Below are positions 9,595-18,438 of a stretch of 64,000 nt of DNA, piece after piece. A program made the position numbers and the translations under genes. The stretch comes from Undibacterium hunanense (GTDB lineage Bacteria > Pseudomonadota > Gammaproteobacteria > Burkholderiales > Burkholderiaceae_D), in assembly GCF_014284335.1 (NCBI RefSeq), contig NZ_JACOGF010000016.1, positions 62,001-126,000 of the forward strand, in the 5' to 3' direction. Each line of letters starts with the position of its first letter. The first letter of the stretch is position 1. The notes beneath the pieces are model-generated. The model made no database searches, was not told where the DNA came from, and was given only the letters and a program-made list of their open reading frames with translations.

Positions 9595-9909
9595 TTAACC
9601 CTTGATGGAAAAATGGATGCGCGAATTCGGTGCTGCCAGTTTGTCTTCCAGGCGTCGTCCCGGAACTTTGCGTCTGCCTTGCAATTTACGGGTATTCAGT
9701 AAAATTGCCTGCTGTTTTTCGCGACGGTCCGCACGGCGTCTGCCATCGGTCTGACGACGATCCACGTCTGGCCAGGTACTTTCATCGGTCGCACTAGTCG
9801 CACCACCACCCGCCTGCGTAGTTGCGGCTGTTTGACGACGTTGCTGTGTAGTGTTTTGCGGCGTTTCTGCTGCCTGCTCAAACAGTCGGAATACTTTTAA
9901 AGGAAACAT
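9595..9909 (-). CDS. Hypothetical Arg/Gln-rich basic protein
   Basis: 104 aa, not recognised. The centre is low-complexity (TTQQRRQTAATTQAGGGATSA) followed by a very basic stretch with repeated RRxDxRR-like units (DRRQTDGRRRADRREKQQ) and RGRRK. There is no signal peptide or membrane segment. The composition suggests a disordered nucleic-acid- or protein-binding protein. It lies convergent to the RND operon and downstream of yhhQ, separated by a strong hairpin. It may be a real lineage-specific gene, but a spurious frame is possible because Arg-rich frames arise easily in GC-rich DNA. Confidence 0.5.
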   Translation of the reverse strand: MFPLKVFRLFEQAAETPQNTTQQRRQTAATTQAGGGATSATDESTWPDVDRRQTDGRRRADRREKQQAILLNTRKLQGRRKVPGRRLEDKLAAPNSRIHFSIKG

Positions 9910-9983
9910 GGCCTAAGTGCTTTGGAATATGACTCTTCACACTTAGAACGGTAAAATTGTGTAAAACTTTAGAACATGCAGCT

Positions 9984-10013
9984 AAATTGGTTTAATTGTG
10001 ATTAAACCAATTT
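9984..10013. terminator. Strong perfect hairpin, probable terminator
   Basis: A 13-bp perfect stem (AAATTGGTTTAAT / ATTAAACCAATTT) with a TGTG loop, followed by T5 on the plus strand. It lies just past the stop of the queuosine-precursor transporter gene (minus strand), so it most likely ends that transcript. The T-run on the minus side is short. Confidence 0.65.
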
Positions 10014-10037
10014 TTCCATGGCGAAATTATTTGCGCC

Positions 10038-10748
10038 TTATACTTTCAGGCGGAAAGGTGTGAAATTGGTATCCTTGTCATAATAATCTTCGTCCTCTAT
10101 GCGCTTCAAGAAGGCTACCACCTTGTAGGTCACCGGTGTCATCACGACTTCCCAGCCGGTTTTCAAAATATATTGCGCCACCATGACAGTGATTAACTGG
10201 CTGTTTGACCAGATGCCGTAAAAGGCAATCACATAAAATAGACTGGAATCGACAAATTCTCCGCATATGGTGGAACCTATGGTACGCATCCATAACCGCT
10301 TGCCCTGCATGGCCAGCTTCATCTTCGCCATCACATAACTGTTCACAAAGCTGCCGCACCAGAATGCGGTGATGGAACCGAGGATGATTCTGGGGGTATT
10401 GCCAAATACGGCATTCAGGTGCGTCTGGTATTCGGTATTGAACGGGTCTGCTGCCGGTGTCAGTGACAACACAACGATGGACATCACGGCAGCAAACAGC
10501 AGTGCTCCAAACCCTGCCCAGATCACGCGCCGGTCGCGGCCATAGCCATATACTTCAGTCAGGACATCGCCAAAAATATAAGATATCGGGAAAAACAATA
10601 CACCTGCTCCAAAAGTGACAGTACCCAGTATCGGCAGGGTCACCTGGGCCGCCTTGGCCGCACCGATCAGGTTGGAACACAGCAACACCGTGACGAAGGC
10701 CGCCATTACAAAATCATAGTATTTATAACTGCCAAGTGGGCGTGTCAT
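10038..10748 (-). CDS. yhhQ: Queuosine precursor transporter, YhhQ/DUF165 family
   Basis: 236 aa from the ATG at 10748; an upstream in-frame TTG at 10766 is less likely, because AGGA just before the ATG can serve as ribosome site. Six or so membrane helices with family landmarks FFPISYIFGDVLTEVYGYGRDRRVIWAGF and CGEFVDSSLFYVIAFYGIW. The family imports preQ0/preQ1 or queuine for the tRNA modification queuosine. No preQ1 riboswitch was recognised upstream. It is monocistronic as far as can be seen. Confidence 0.9.
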   Translation of the reverse strand: MTRPLGSYKYYDFVMAAFVTVLLCSNLIGAAKAAQVTLPILGTVTFGAGVLFFPISYIFGDVLTEVYGYGRDRRVIWAGFGALLFAAVMSIVVLSLTPAADPFNTEYQTHLNAVFGNTPRIILGSITAFWCGSFVNSYVMAKMKLAMQGKRLWMRTIGSTICGEFVDSSLFYVIAFYGIWSNSQLITVMVAQYILKTGWEVVMTPVTYKVVAFLKRIEDEDYYDKDTNFTPFRLKV

Positions 10749-11039
10749 AGGGATTGTCCTGATCAAAGCAAGAAGTGAAAATTTGAATAAAGAAGTCGCT
10801 GGCTAATATAAAGCAAGACGGGCAATCCTGCCTGCAAGCCTTCAGAATCATCTGGCAAGCCGATCAGGCTTGTCAATCTGCAGCAAAAGATTTGTAAAGG
10901 ATGTGTTGGAAAATAGCTGGTGATCAATACTTCTGCATCAAGCTGGTGCAATTCAATGCCGAGTTGAACATCAGAGGGTCGACTAAAGTTTCTGCCAGTT
11001 GCGATGATCCGGCAAAACCCTGTAGATGCGACTGAAGTT
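10749..11039. other. Intergenic stretch, nothing certain
   Basis: About 290 bp between the transporter gene and the GntR gene, both on the minus strand. A 96-codon minus-strand frame (GTG start at 11053) fills it but has no recognisable features. It probably holds the yhhQ promoter and leader. Confidence 0.4.
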
Positions 11040-11693
11040 TCAGTTTGCTGCACGCGGCAGCGAAGCGATCAGATCAGCAAAGCGTTGGCCCTGTATCATG
11101 ATATGACCGCGCAATAAATTTGCGGTCATCTCAGCTTCACCCTGCAGGATGGCTTGCACTACTCCGTCATGTTCATTATAAGAATTGGCGATGCGGTCAC
11201 GCACGCGCAATTGCAGGCGCCGGTAAGGGCGCAGGCGACGGTGCAGGTTCATGGACTGTGTCGCCAGGAAGTCATTGTGGCTACCCTGATAAATCAGGTA
11301 GTGAAAGACTTCATTCTTGTAAAAATATTCATCAGGGTCTTCGGCATCACGCGCATCCTTGCAGGCTTCATGGGCGGTTTTTAAATCGGCCTGTTCCTGT
11401 TTTGACATGCGGCGTGCTGCCATGCGTCCGCACATGGCTTCAAATTCGGCCATGACTTCAAACATTTCCACCAGTTGCTGCGGGCTGATGGTCGCTACCT
11501 GGGCGCCACGCCTTGGGCGCATTTCTATGATGCCCATGGAAGCCAGTTGTATCAGGGCTTCGCGTATCGGTGTGCGGGATACACCAAAGCGTTCTGCCAG
11601 CTCGGTTTCATCGAGATGATGACCAGGCTGGAGTTGTCCTGTTGCTATCAACTCTTCTATTTCTTCTCGCAGGCTGGCGGAACGGTTTTTCAT
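11040..11693 (-). CDS. GntR-family (FCD) regulator of malonate genes, MatR/MdcY type
   Basis: 217 aa. The N-terminal winged helix (about 10-75) has recognition helix ETELAERFGVSRTPIREAL. The C-terminal FCD ligand domain (about 80-210) has the expected histidines in NEVFHYLIY, NEHDGVV and LLRGHIM, a likely metal/carboxylate site. It is divergent from a malonate TRAP-mdc operon, with a perfect palindrome between them matching the half-site reported for Rhizobium MatR. It should therefore be the malonate-responsive repressor, as for MdcY/MatR. The effector is inferred. Confidence 0.88.
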   Translation of the reverse strand: MKNRSASLREEIEELIATGQLQPGHHLDETELAERFGVSRTPIREALIQLASMGIIEMRPRRGAQVATISPQQLVEMFEVMAEFEAMCGRMAARRMSKQEQADLKTAHEACKDARDAEDPDEYFYKNEVFHYLIYQGSHNDFLATQSMNLHRRLRPYRRLQLRVRDRIANSYNEHDGVVQAILQGEAEMTANLLRGHIMIQGQRFADLIASLPRAAN

Positions 11694-11764
11694 TTTTTTG
11701 GTACATCAATATAAATCATGTAGCTAGTATATATTCAAGTTGACTTTGAATGCAAAATATAAGA

Positions 11765-11778
11765 TCTTGTATACAAGA
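11765..11778. promoter_or_regulatory. MatR/MdcY operator
   Basis: A perfect 14-bp palindrome, TCTTGTATACAAGA, in the divergent gap between the GntR/FCD regulator and the TRAP-mdc operon. It matches the published MatR half-site TCTTGTA and the ATTGTATACAAT core of Acinetobacter MdcY as I recall them. A TTGACT hexamer (11740-11745) lies just upstream and may be the -35 box. Confidence 0.82.
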
Positions 11779-11890
11779 AGATTAAAAAAGCATACACGGA
11801 AGAAATTCTGGCAAAATATGCAAGACACAGGGCAAGGGACAGAACTTTGCCAAAACGAGATGTTTCATCCACAAAACCTTAGGAGTCATC

Positions 11891-12919
11891 ATGTCGCAAC
11901 TGAAGAGAAGAACAGTCTTACAAGCCCTGAGTCTTGCCCCATTGGCTGCAGCATGGTCGCCCTTGACTGCGTGGGCGCAAGCCACGACGCTGAAAATTTC
12001 CCACCAATTTCCTGGTGGCACGCTGGAAGAGGGCGATTTTCGTGACCGTCTGTGCCGCATGTTTGCCGCAGAAGTACAAAAGCGCAGCAACGGCAGTCTG
12101 AAATTTGAAATCTATCCCGGTTCTTCGCTGATGAAGACCAATGCGCAATTCTCATCCATGCGCAAGGGGGCGTTGGATCTGTCCCTGGTGCCTTTATCTT
12201 ATGCCGGTGGTGAAGTGCCAGAAGTGAATATCGGCCTTATGCCGGGCCTGGTGCCATCATATGAAGTCGGTGCCGCCTGGAAGAATGCCGAAGTCGGCAA
12301 GGAACTCAATAAACTCTTGCTGGACAAGGGCATCGTTGTCGTCAGCTGGATCTGGCAGGCTGGTGGTGTGGCATCACGCACCAAGGCCGTGGTGGACCCG
12401 GACGATGTCAAGGGCATGAAGATACGCGGTGGTTCACGCGAAGTCGATCTGGTATTGAAAGCTGCCGGTGCTGCCGTGGTCTCCCTGCCATCGAATGAAA
12501 TTTATGCTGCCATGCAGACAGGGGCGATGGAAGCTGCCATGACGTCATCGACTTCGCTGATCTCTTTCCGCCTCGAAGAAGTGTCTAAATTCCTGACCAG
12601 CGGTCGCGGTCAAAGCTACTGGTATATGTTTGAACCACTGATGATGTCAAAAACGATTTTTGACAAGCTGACAAAAGACCAGCAAAACACCATCATGACC
12701 GTGGGCGCCGAGCTGGAAGCCTTTGCCATCAAGGCTGCCAAGCAGGACGATATCGCCGTTGCCACCGTATATGAAAAGAAAGGTGCCAAAGTCGTTGATC
12801 TGAATGCCGCCACCGTCAAGAAATGGCAGGCAATTGCCCGCACCACGGCCTGGAAAGATTATGCCGACAAAAATGAAAACTGCGCCAAATTGCTGAAACT
12901 GGCGGAGAAATTGTTATGA
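11891..12919 (+). CDS. dctP: TRAP transporter solute-binding protein (DctP family), probably malonate
   Basis: 342 aa with a Tat-like export signal (KRRTVLQALSLAPLAAAW...AWAQA) that fits a folded periplasmic protein. The mature part is a DctP fold: LKISHQFPGG at the N-terminus, the carboxylate-binding region MKIRGGSREVDLVLKAAGA, then GAMEAAMTSSTSLISFRLEEV. A clear AGGAG precedes the ATG. It is the first gene of an operon running into mdcA, so malonate is the probable ligand. That is from context; the fold itself serves many dicarboxylates. Confidence 0.92.
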   Translation: MSQLKRRTVLQALSLAPLAAAWSPLTAWAQATTLKISHQFPGGTLEEGDFRDRLCRMFAAEVQKRSNGSLKFEIYPGSSLMKTNAQFSSMRKGALDLSLVPLSYAGGEVPEVNIGLMPGLVPSYEVGAAWKNAEVGKELNKLLLDKGIVVVSWIWQAGGVASRTKAVVDPDDVKGMKIRGGSREVDLVLKAAGAAVVSLPSNEIYAAMQTGAMEAAMTSSTSLISFRLEEVSKFLTSGRGQSYWYMFEPLMMSKTIFDKLTKDQQNTIMTVGAELEAFAIKAAKQDDIAVATVYEKKGAKVVDLNAATVKKWQAIARTTAWKDYADKNENCAKLLKLAEKLL

Positions 12920-13470
12920 GTCATGGCTTTGAAATAGCAAGCCCGAAAGGGCCTCCGGTACCAGACCATCCCTTTGTCGCCAGGCTGGCTAAAGGATTGG
13001 AATGGATCAATAAAACCATCGTGCGCATATCCATGTTCGCCATGCTGTTGACGGCTTTCATCCTTACCTATTCTGTCGTCACACGCTATCTGTTCAAGAT
13101 ACCGACAGACTGGCAGGATGAAGCCTCGGTCTTCATGCTGATAGGCGTGACTTTCTTTTCTGCGGCTTATGTGCAGTCTTATCGCGGTCATATAGGCATA
13201 GAGGTGTTGTCATCGATCTTGCCACCAGCCATCAACCGCTTTCGCCTGTTGCTGGTGGATATCATTAGCGCGGCGTTTTGCCTGTTTTTTTCCTGGAAAT
13301 CCTGGACGCTATTTCATGAAGCCTGGGTAGATGGACAAACTACCTCGTCAACATTTGCACCACCGTTATGGATACCCTATGCCATGATGGCTGCCGGCGT
13401 GACACTGCTGTCGCTGCAAATCGTGGTACAGGTGCTGGCTGCCATTACTGCCAAACGGAGGGCAGCATGA
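12916..13470 (+). CDS. dctQ: TRAP transporter small permease (DctQ)
   Basis: 184 aa with four membrane helices and the DctQ landmarks RYLFKIPTDWQDEASVFMLIGVTFF and YRGHIGIEVLS. It forms the small membrane subunit partnered with DctM. It overlaps the dctP stop (ATGA) and the dctM start (ATGA), so the three are translationally coupled. Confidence 0.92.
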   Translation: MSHGFEIASPKGPPVPDHPFVARLAKGLEWINKTIVRISMFAMLLTAFILTYSVVTRYLFKIPTDWQDEASVFMLIGVTFFSAAYVQSYRGHIGIEVLSSILPPAINRFRLLLVDIISAAFCLFFSWKSWTLFHEAWVDGQTTSSTFAPPLWIPYAMMAAGVTLLSLQIVVQVLAAITAKRRAA

Positions 13471-14816
13471 GTCCGCTTACCCTCGGTGTTTTATATGGCA
13501 TCGTGACCCTGATCGTGATGTTTTCCGGCATGCCCATCGCTTTTGCTCTGGGTGTGGTGGCTACCGGCTTCATGTATTTTTTCATGCCTGCAGCATCGCT
13601 CGATACCATTACCCAGAATGTCTATGAAGAAATGGCATCGATCACCCTGCTGTCGATACCACTATTCATTTTAAAAGGCGCTGCCATCGGCAAGTCACCA
13701 GCCGGACGTGACCTGTATTCTGCCATCCATGCCTGGCTGCACAAGGTGCCGGGTGGCCTGGGTATTGCCAATGTCTTCGCCTGCGCCATGTTTGCGGCAA
13801 TGGCTGGCTCTTCCCCTGCGACCTGTTCCGCCATTGGTTCTGCCGGTATCCCTGAAATGCGCAGGCGTGGTTATTCGCCCGGCTTTGCTGCGGGCATCAT
13901 CGCTGCCGGTGGTACCCTGGGTATCTTGCTGCCACCGTCGATTACCATGATCCTGTATGCAGTTGCTGCAGAACAGTCGCTGGGGCGCTTGTTCCTGGCT
14001 GGCATAGGCCCGGGTATTTTGCTGGTGATTCTGTTTTCTGGATACGCCGTATATCGCGCACGCCGTGAATATGCAGTTGCTTATCAGGCTTACCAGCAGG
14101 GCGGCGTTAAATCAGCCTATCTGGAAGAAGAGCATTTCACACTCGCGCAAAAAGTCGAAATGCTGCCGCGTGTGCTGCCCTTCGTCATCCTGCTCATCGG
14201 TGTCATGGTGGCCTTGTATGGCGGCTATGCCACACCGTCCGAAACAGCAGGTCTGGGTGCCTTGCTGGCGATGGTGCTGATCGCTATCGTCTACGGCGTC
14301 TGGCGACCTAAAGATATTTCACCCTTCATCACCTCGACTATCAAAGAATCGACGATGCTCTTGTTTATCATAGGCATGTCGCTGCTGTATTCTTACGTGA
14401 TGAGTTATCTGCATATCAGCCAGTCGGCAGCGCAGTGGGTGGTTGATCTGCATCTGAGTAAATGGATGCTGCTGACGGTGATCTTGCTGATGGTGGTGGT
14501 GTTTGGTTTCTTCCTGCCGCCGGTATCGATTATCCTGATGATGTGCCCCATCATCTTGCCGCCATTGAAAGTGGCAGGGTTTGACCTGATCTGGTTTGGC
14601 GTGGTCATGACCATCGTCATGGAGATGGGTTTGATACATCCACCCGTGGGTCTGAATATTTTTGTCATCAAGAATATCGCGCCAGACATACCCTTGAAGG
14701 ATATCGTCTGGGGTGTCATGCCTTTTCTGTTGTTGATGCTGGTGGCGGTGATTTTATTGTGTGTATTCCCGCATATCGCGACCGCATTTCCTGATGCCTT
14801 GATGGGAGCAAAATGA
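13467..14816 (+). CDS. dctM: TRAP transporter large permease (DctM)
   Basis: 449 aa, the usual length, with about twelve hydrophobic segments. Landmarks are FSGMPIAFALGVVATGFMYF, AAMAGSSPATCSAIGSAGIPEM, AAGGTLGILLPPSITMILYA and MEMGLIHPPVGLNIFVI. The start is ATG 13467 after GGAGGGC, overlapping the dctQ stop; longer in-frame readings begin inside dctQ. It is the sodium-driven transport channel. Its stop overlaps the mdcA start (ATGA), which ties uptake to decarboxylation in one transcript. Confidence 0.94.
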   Translation: MSPLTLGVLYGIVTLIVMFSGMPIAFALGVVATGFMYFFMPAASLDTITQNVYEEMASITLLSIPLFILKGAAIGKSPAGRDLYSAIHAWLHKVPGGLGIANVFACAMFAAMAGSSPATCSAIGSAGIPEMRRRGYSPGFAAGIIAAGGTLGILLPPSITMILYAVAAEQSLGRLFLAGIGPGILLVILFSGYAVYRARREYAVAYQAYQQGGVKSAYLEEEHFTLAQKVEMLPRVLPFVILLIGVMVALYGGYATPSETAGLGALLAMVLIAIVYGVWRPKDISPFITSTIKESTMLLFIIGMSLLYSYVMSYLHISQSAAQWVVDLHLSKWMLLTVILLMVVVFGFFLPPVSIILMMCPIILPPLKVAGFDLIWFGVVMTIVMEMGLIHPPVGLNIFVIKNIAPDIPLKDIVWGVMPFLLLMLVAVILLCVFPHIATAFPDALMGAK

Positions 14817-16480
14817 TGACCGCAACCGGTCGCTGGAACACCCTGCAAACCAACCGCCAGCAGCGTCTGCAAAGGGCTGCCGACGTACTGGGCAATGATT
14901 TGCAGGGCAAACTATTTCCGCAGCAGCGCATAGGCGACTGCCTGCATGCGGTACTGGAAGCAGGCGACCGGGTTTGCCTGGAAGGGAACAACCAGAAACA
15001 AGCTGATTTCCTGGCCAGGGCACTGACTAAACTGGATGCGGTACGCATTCACGATTTGCACATGCTGTTGTCCGTGCTGGCCTTGCCTGAACATCTGGAT
15101 GTGTTCGACAAAGGCATTGCCAGCAAACTGGATTTTTCTTTTTCCGGCCCGCAGGCAGCACGCCTGGCCAAACTGGCTTCTGGCGGGAAATTGAATATCG
15201 GTGCCATCCATACTTACCTGGAATTGTATGCGCGCTACTTTGTTGACCTGACTCCGCGTGTGGCCCTGGTGGCAGCACAGTCAGCTGACCGCGCTGGCAA
15301 TTTATATACCGGCCCCAATACCGAAGACACACCGACGATAGTTGAAGCCACGGCATTCAAATCCGGCATCGTGATTGCCCAGGTTAATGAAATCGTCGAT
15401 GTCCTGCCTCGTGTTGATATACCCGCTGGCTGGGTGGATTTTGTGGTGCAGGCGCCGACACCGCATTACATAGAACCATTGTTCACCCGCGACCCGGCTT
15501 TGATTTCCGAAATACAGGTCCTGATGGCGATGATGGCCATCAAGGGCATCTATGCCGAATATGAAGTGAAACGTCTCAACCACGGCATAGGCTTTGACAC
15601 AGCTGCCATAGAATTGTTATTGCCTACCTATGCTGCGTCACTGGGCCTGAAAGGCAAGATTGCCACCCACTGGGCATTGAACCCGCACCCGGCACTGATA
15701 CCCGCGATAGAAGCAGGCTTTGTTGAGTCCGTGCATTCCTTTGGTTCTGAGCTGGGCATGGAAGACTATATCCGCGCCCGACCTGATGTTTTCTTTGTCG
15801 GTGCAGACGGTTCCATGCGCAGCAATCGTGCGCTGTCGCAGGCGGCGGGGCATTATGCCTGCGATATGTTCATCGGTTCTACATTGCAAATCGATTTGCA
15901 GGGCAATTCATCGACCGCAACGCTGGGTCGTATCGCCGGTTTTGGTGGCGCGCCGAATATGGGTGCTGATGCACGTGGCCGTCGCCATGCCAGCCCGGCG
16001 TGGTTAAAAGCTGGCCGTGAAGCAAGGGCGGGCAGCAATCAGATACCGCGCGGGCAAAAACTGGTGGTGCAGATGGTAGAGACTTTCCGTGAGCACATGC
16101 AGCCCGCCTTTGTCGAAAAACTCGATGCCTGGCAACTGGCAGAACAAGCCAATATGGCGATACCACCAGTCATGATTTATGGTGATGATGTCACCCATAT
16201 CCTGACCGAAGAAGGTATCGCCAACCTGCTCTTGTGTCGTAGCGAAGAAGAACGCGAACAGGCCATACGTGGTGTCGCAGGCTACACACCGGTCGGGCTG
16301 GCGCGGGACAAACGCATGGTAGAAAACCTGCGTGACCGTGGCATTATCAAACGTGCAGAAGACATGGGCATAGACAAGCGCATGGCCACGCGTGATCTGC
16401 TGGCCGCAAAGAATATGAAAGACCTGGTACGCGCATCGGCAGGTTTGTATCAGCCGCCGAAACGTTTCAGGAACTGGTAA
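14813..16480 (+). CDS. mdcA: Malonate decarboxylase alpha subunit (acetyl-ACP:malonate ACP transferase)
   Basis: 555 aa, full length for MdcA. It swaps acetate for malonate on the acyl carrier subunit, starting the decarboxylation cycle. Recognisable family stretches include GSELGMEDYIRARPDVFFVG, RIAGFGGAPNMGADARGRRH and the C-terminal MATRDLLAAKNMKDLV. The start is after GGGAGC at the ATGA overlap with dctM; ATG 14816 is an alternative three bases on. Cytosolic. First of seven consecutive mdc genes in the order A-C-D-E-G-B-H, the order described for Acinetobacter. Confidence 0.97.
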   Translation: MMTATGRWNTLQTNRQQRLQRAADVLGNDLQGKLFPQQRIGDCLHAVLEAGDRVCLEGNNQKQADFLARALTKLDAVRIHDLHMLLSVLALPEHLDVFDKGIASKLDFSFSGPQAARLAKLASGGKLNIGAIHTYLELYARYFVDLTPRVALVAAQSADRAGNLYTGPNTEDTPTIVEATAFKSGIVIAQVNEIVDVLPRVDIPAGWVDFVVQAPTPHYIEPLFTRDPALISEIQVLMAMMAIKGIYAEYEVKRLNHGIGFDTAAIELLLPTYAASLGLKGKIATHWALNPHPALIPAIEAGFVESVHSFGSELGMEDYIRARPDVFFVGADGSMRSNRALSQAAGHYACDMFIGSTLQIDLQGNSSTATLGRIAGFGGAPNMGADARGRRHASPAWLKAGREARAGSNQIPRGQKLVVQMVETFREHMQPAFVEKLDAWQLAEQANMAIPPVMIYGDDVTHILTEEGIANLLLCRSEEEREQAIRGVAGYTPVGLARDKRMVENLRDRGIIKRAEDMGIDKRMATRDLLAAKNMKDLVRASAGLYQPPKRFRNW

Positions 16481-16490
16481 GGATCTCATC

Positions 16491-16811
16491 ATGGAAACTT
16501 TGGTATACCGCTTTGAGCAAGGGCAGCGCAAACTGGGATTAGGGGCGCCGGCGCAACTGGTCGGCGTGGTCAGCTCGGGCAACCTCGAAGTGCTGGTGCA
16601 GTCGCTGGATTTACAATCGGCGTGTGAGATAGAAATCAGCACGGCTGCGGTTGGCTTTGGCGTGATCTGGCAAGCAGTCATGAGCGACTTTAACCAGCGC
16701 TGGCAACTGGCCGATTGCCGTATTGCCATCAACGACATGGGCGCAACCCCGGCTGTTGTCAGCCTGCGTATGGATCAGGCGATAGAAGCCTGTCTGGAGC
16801 AAAACAAATGA
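16491..16811 (+). CDS. mdcC: Malonate decarboxylase acyl carrier protein (delta subunit)
   Basis: 106 aa. It carries the 2'-(5''-phosphoribosyl)-3'-dephospho-CoA group that holds acetyl and malonyl moieties. The attachment serine is in GVVSSGNLEV (Ser28 or Ser29), matching the SGDLEV context known for MdcC and for CitD of citrate lyase. AAGGATC precedes the ATG. The stop overlaps the mdcD start. Confidence 0.95.
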   Translation: METLVYRFEQGQRKLGLGAPAQLVGVVSSGNLEVLVQSLDLQSACEIEISTAAVGFGVIWQAVMSDFNQRWQLADCRIAINDMGATPAVVSLRMDQAIEACLEQNK

Positions 16812-17725
16812 GCAGCTATCTGGAAGCAAGCGCCAGGCAAAGAGTTACCGCCCTGATCAGTGATTTTAAAGAATTTCTGCCACCAGCCAGACAATGGACC
16901 AGCCCGCATCTGCCGCAACTGAATGCACCGGTTTCTTTTGATGATGGCGTCATCATCGGTCGCGGCACGCTGGATGGCAAGCAGGTCTATGTCGCGGCAC
17001 AGGAAGGTGGCTTCATGGGCGGCGCCGTCGGCGAAGTACATGGCGCCAAGCTGGTGGGCCTGATGCGTGCTGCTGTCATCCACAAGCCACAGGCGCTGGT
17101 GTTGCTGGCAGAATCGGGTGGTGTGCGCCTGCATGAAGCCAATGCGGGCCTGATTGCCGTGTCTGAAGTCATGCGCGCCTTGCTGGCTGTACGTGCCGCA
17201 GGCATACCCGTCATCGTCGTCATTGGTGGCAGCAATGGCTGCTTTGGTGGCATGGGCATTGTTTCACGCTGCGCGAATGTCATCATCATGTCGGAAGAAG
17301 CGCGGCTGGCCATGTCTGGCCCCGAAGTTATAGAAACCGCCAACGGCGTAGAAGAATTTGATTCACGTGACCGCGCCCTGGTATGGCGTACCACTGGTGG
17401 CAAACACCGCTACCTGTTGGGTGATTGCCAGATGCTGGTGGCAGACGATGATGCTGCATTCAAGGCCGCAGTCGCGCAGGCTATACAGCAATACTCACAT
17501 ACCGAAACCGCACTCAGCCTGACTGAACTGGAAGTAGAACAGCGCACGCTGAGCGAACGTCTGCAAGATTTTGGCGACAAGAAAGAACCTATGGACATCT
17601 GGTCTGCCATGGGTGTCAGACAGCCAGAAGATCTGGCCATGCTCGATACACAGGCTTTCCTGCAACTGACAGCCGGGCTCAGGCAAAACAAGCACTACTA
17701 TGCGGACACGGATGGAGGGCAATAA
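16808..17725 (+). CDS. mdcD: Malonate decarboxylase beta subunit
   Basis: 305 aa from ATG 16808, which overlaps mdcC (ATGA); a longer reading frame upstream only duplicates mdcC sequence. It has a carboxyltransferase (crotonase-like) fold with ALVLLAESGGVRLHEANAG and GGSNGCFGGMGIVSRCANV. With MdcE it decarboxylates malonyl-S-ACP to acetyl-S-ACP. Cytosolic soluble complex, not the membrane-bound biotin type. Confidence 0.96.
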   Translation: MSSYLEASARQRVTALISDFKEFLPPARQWTSPHLPQLNAPVSFDDGVIIGRGTLDGKQVYVAAQEGGFMGGAVGEVHGAKLVGLMRAAVIHKPQALVLLAESGGVRLHEANAGLIAVSEVMRALLAVRAAGIPVIVVIGGSNGCFGGMGIVSRCANVIIMSEEARLAMSGPEVIETANGVEEFDSRDRALVWRTTGGKHRYLLGDCQMLVADDDAAFKAAVAQAIQQYSHTETALSLTELEVEQRTLSERLQDFGDKKEPMDIWSAMGVRQPEDLAMLDTQAFLQLTAGLRQNKHYYADTDGGQ

Positions 17726-18435
17726 TGGATAGCACACAATTGCTGGGACAATTATTTCCACAAGGCCATCAGGTCACGGTCACGGATGATTTCATCTCTG
17801 GTACAGCAGAAATCGATGGACAGGCCATCAGTGTGATCGGCACCAGTGGTCATACACCCATAGGTGTGGAAATTGCATTGGCGCAGGCCAGGGCCGTGCT
17901 GGTGACAGTGCGGGATTTTCCGCAAAGGCCGATACTCTTGCTGGTGGACACCCAGGGACAGCGTCTGCGTCATCGTGATGAAATGCTGGGCATTAACAGC
18001 TATATGGCACATCTGGGTAAATGCCTGGAACTGGCAAGACAGTCTGGCCACAAGATCATTGCCCTGGTCTATGACCAGGCACTGTCTGGCGGCTTTATCA
18101 CCAGCGGCATGATGGCCGATGCCTGTTATGCCCTGCCGGAAGCGACCATACGCGTCATGGGCTTGCCCGCCATGGCACGCATTACCAAAGTGGCAGAAGA
18201 CAGACTGACTGAACTGGCGCAAGATAATCCGGTATTTGCCCCCGGCCCCCAAAATTACGAACGCATGGGTGGTGTGCAGGCAATTTGGAATGGCGATCTT
18301 GCAGCCTGCCTGCGCACGGCCCTGACGCAGGCTGATGCACGTGACCAGCGCAGCGAACTGGGCCAGCAACGTGGCGGCCGTCGCATGGCGCAGCAGGTGA
18401 TCGATGCGATACTGCTACAGGCACAAGAAGGCTAA
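17725..18435 (+). CDS. mdcE: Malonate decarboxylase gamma subunit
   Basis: 236 aa. The second carboxyltransferase subunit, partner of MdcD. Landmarks are GTSGHTPIGVEIALAQARAVL, LLVDTQGQRLRHRDEMLGIN and ALSGGFITSGMMADACYALP. Its start overlaps the mdcD stop by one base (TAATG), indicating coupled translation. It is followed by mdcG after 3 bp. Confidence 0.95.
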   Translation: MDSTQLLGQLFPQGHQVTVTDDFISGTAEIDGQAISVIGTSGHTPIGVEIALAQARAVLVTVRDFPQRPILLLVDTQGQRLRHRDEMLGINSYMAHLGKCLELARQSGHKIIALVYDQALSGGFITSGMMADACYALPEATIRVMGLPAMARITKVAEDRLTELAQDNPVFAPGPQNYERMGGVQAIWNGDLAACLRTALTQADARDQRSELGQQRGGRRMAQQVIDAILLQAQEG

Positions 18436-18438
18436 GGT

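Noticed and set aside
10749..11039. preQ1 riboswitch ahead of the queuosine precursor transporter.
   Set aside because: No loop/A-rich tail pattern of preQ1-I or other known classes was visible.
10763..11053. A 96-codon minus-strand frame between yhhQ and the GntR gene.
   Set aside because: GTG start without ribosome site and no recognisable content; kept as gap instead.
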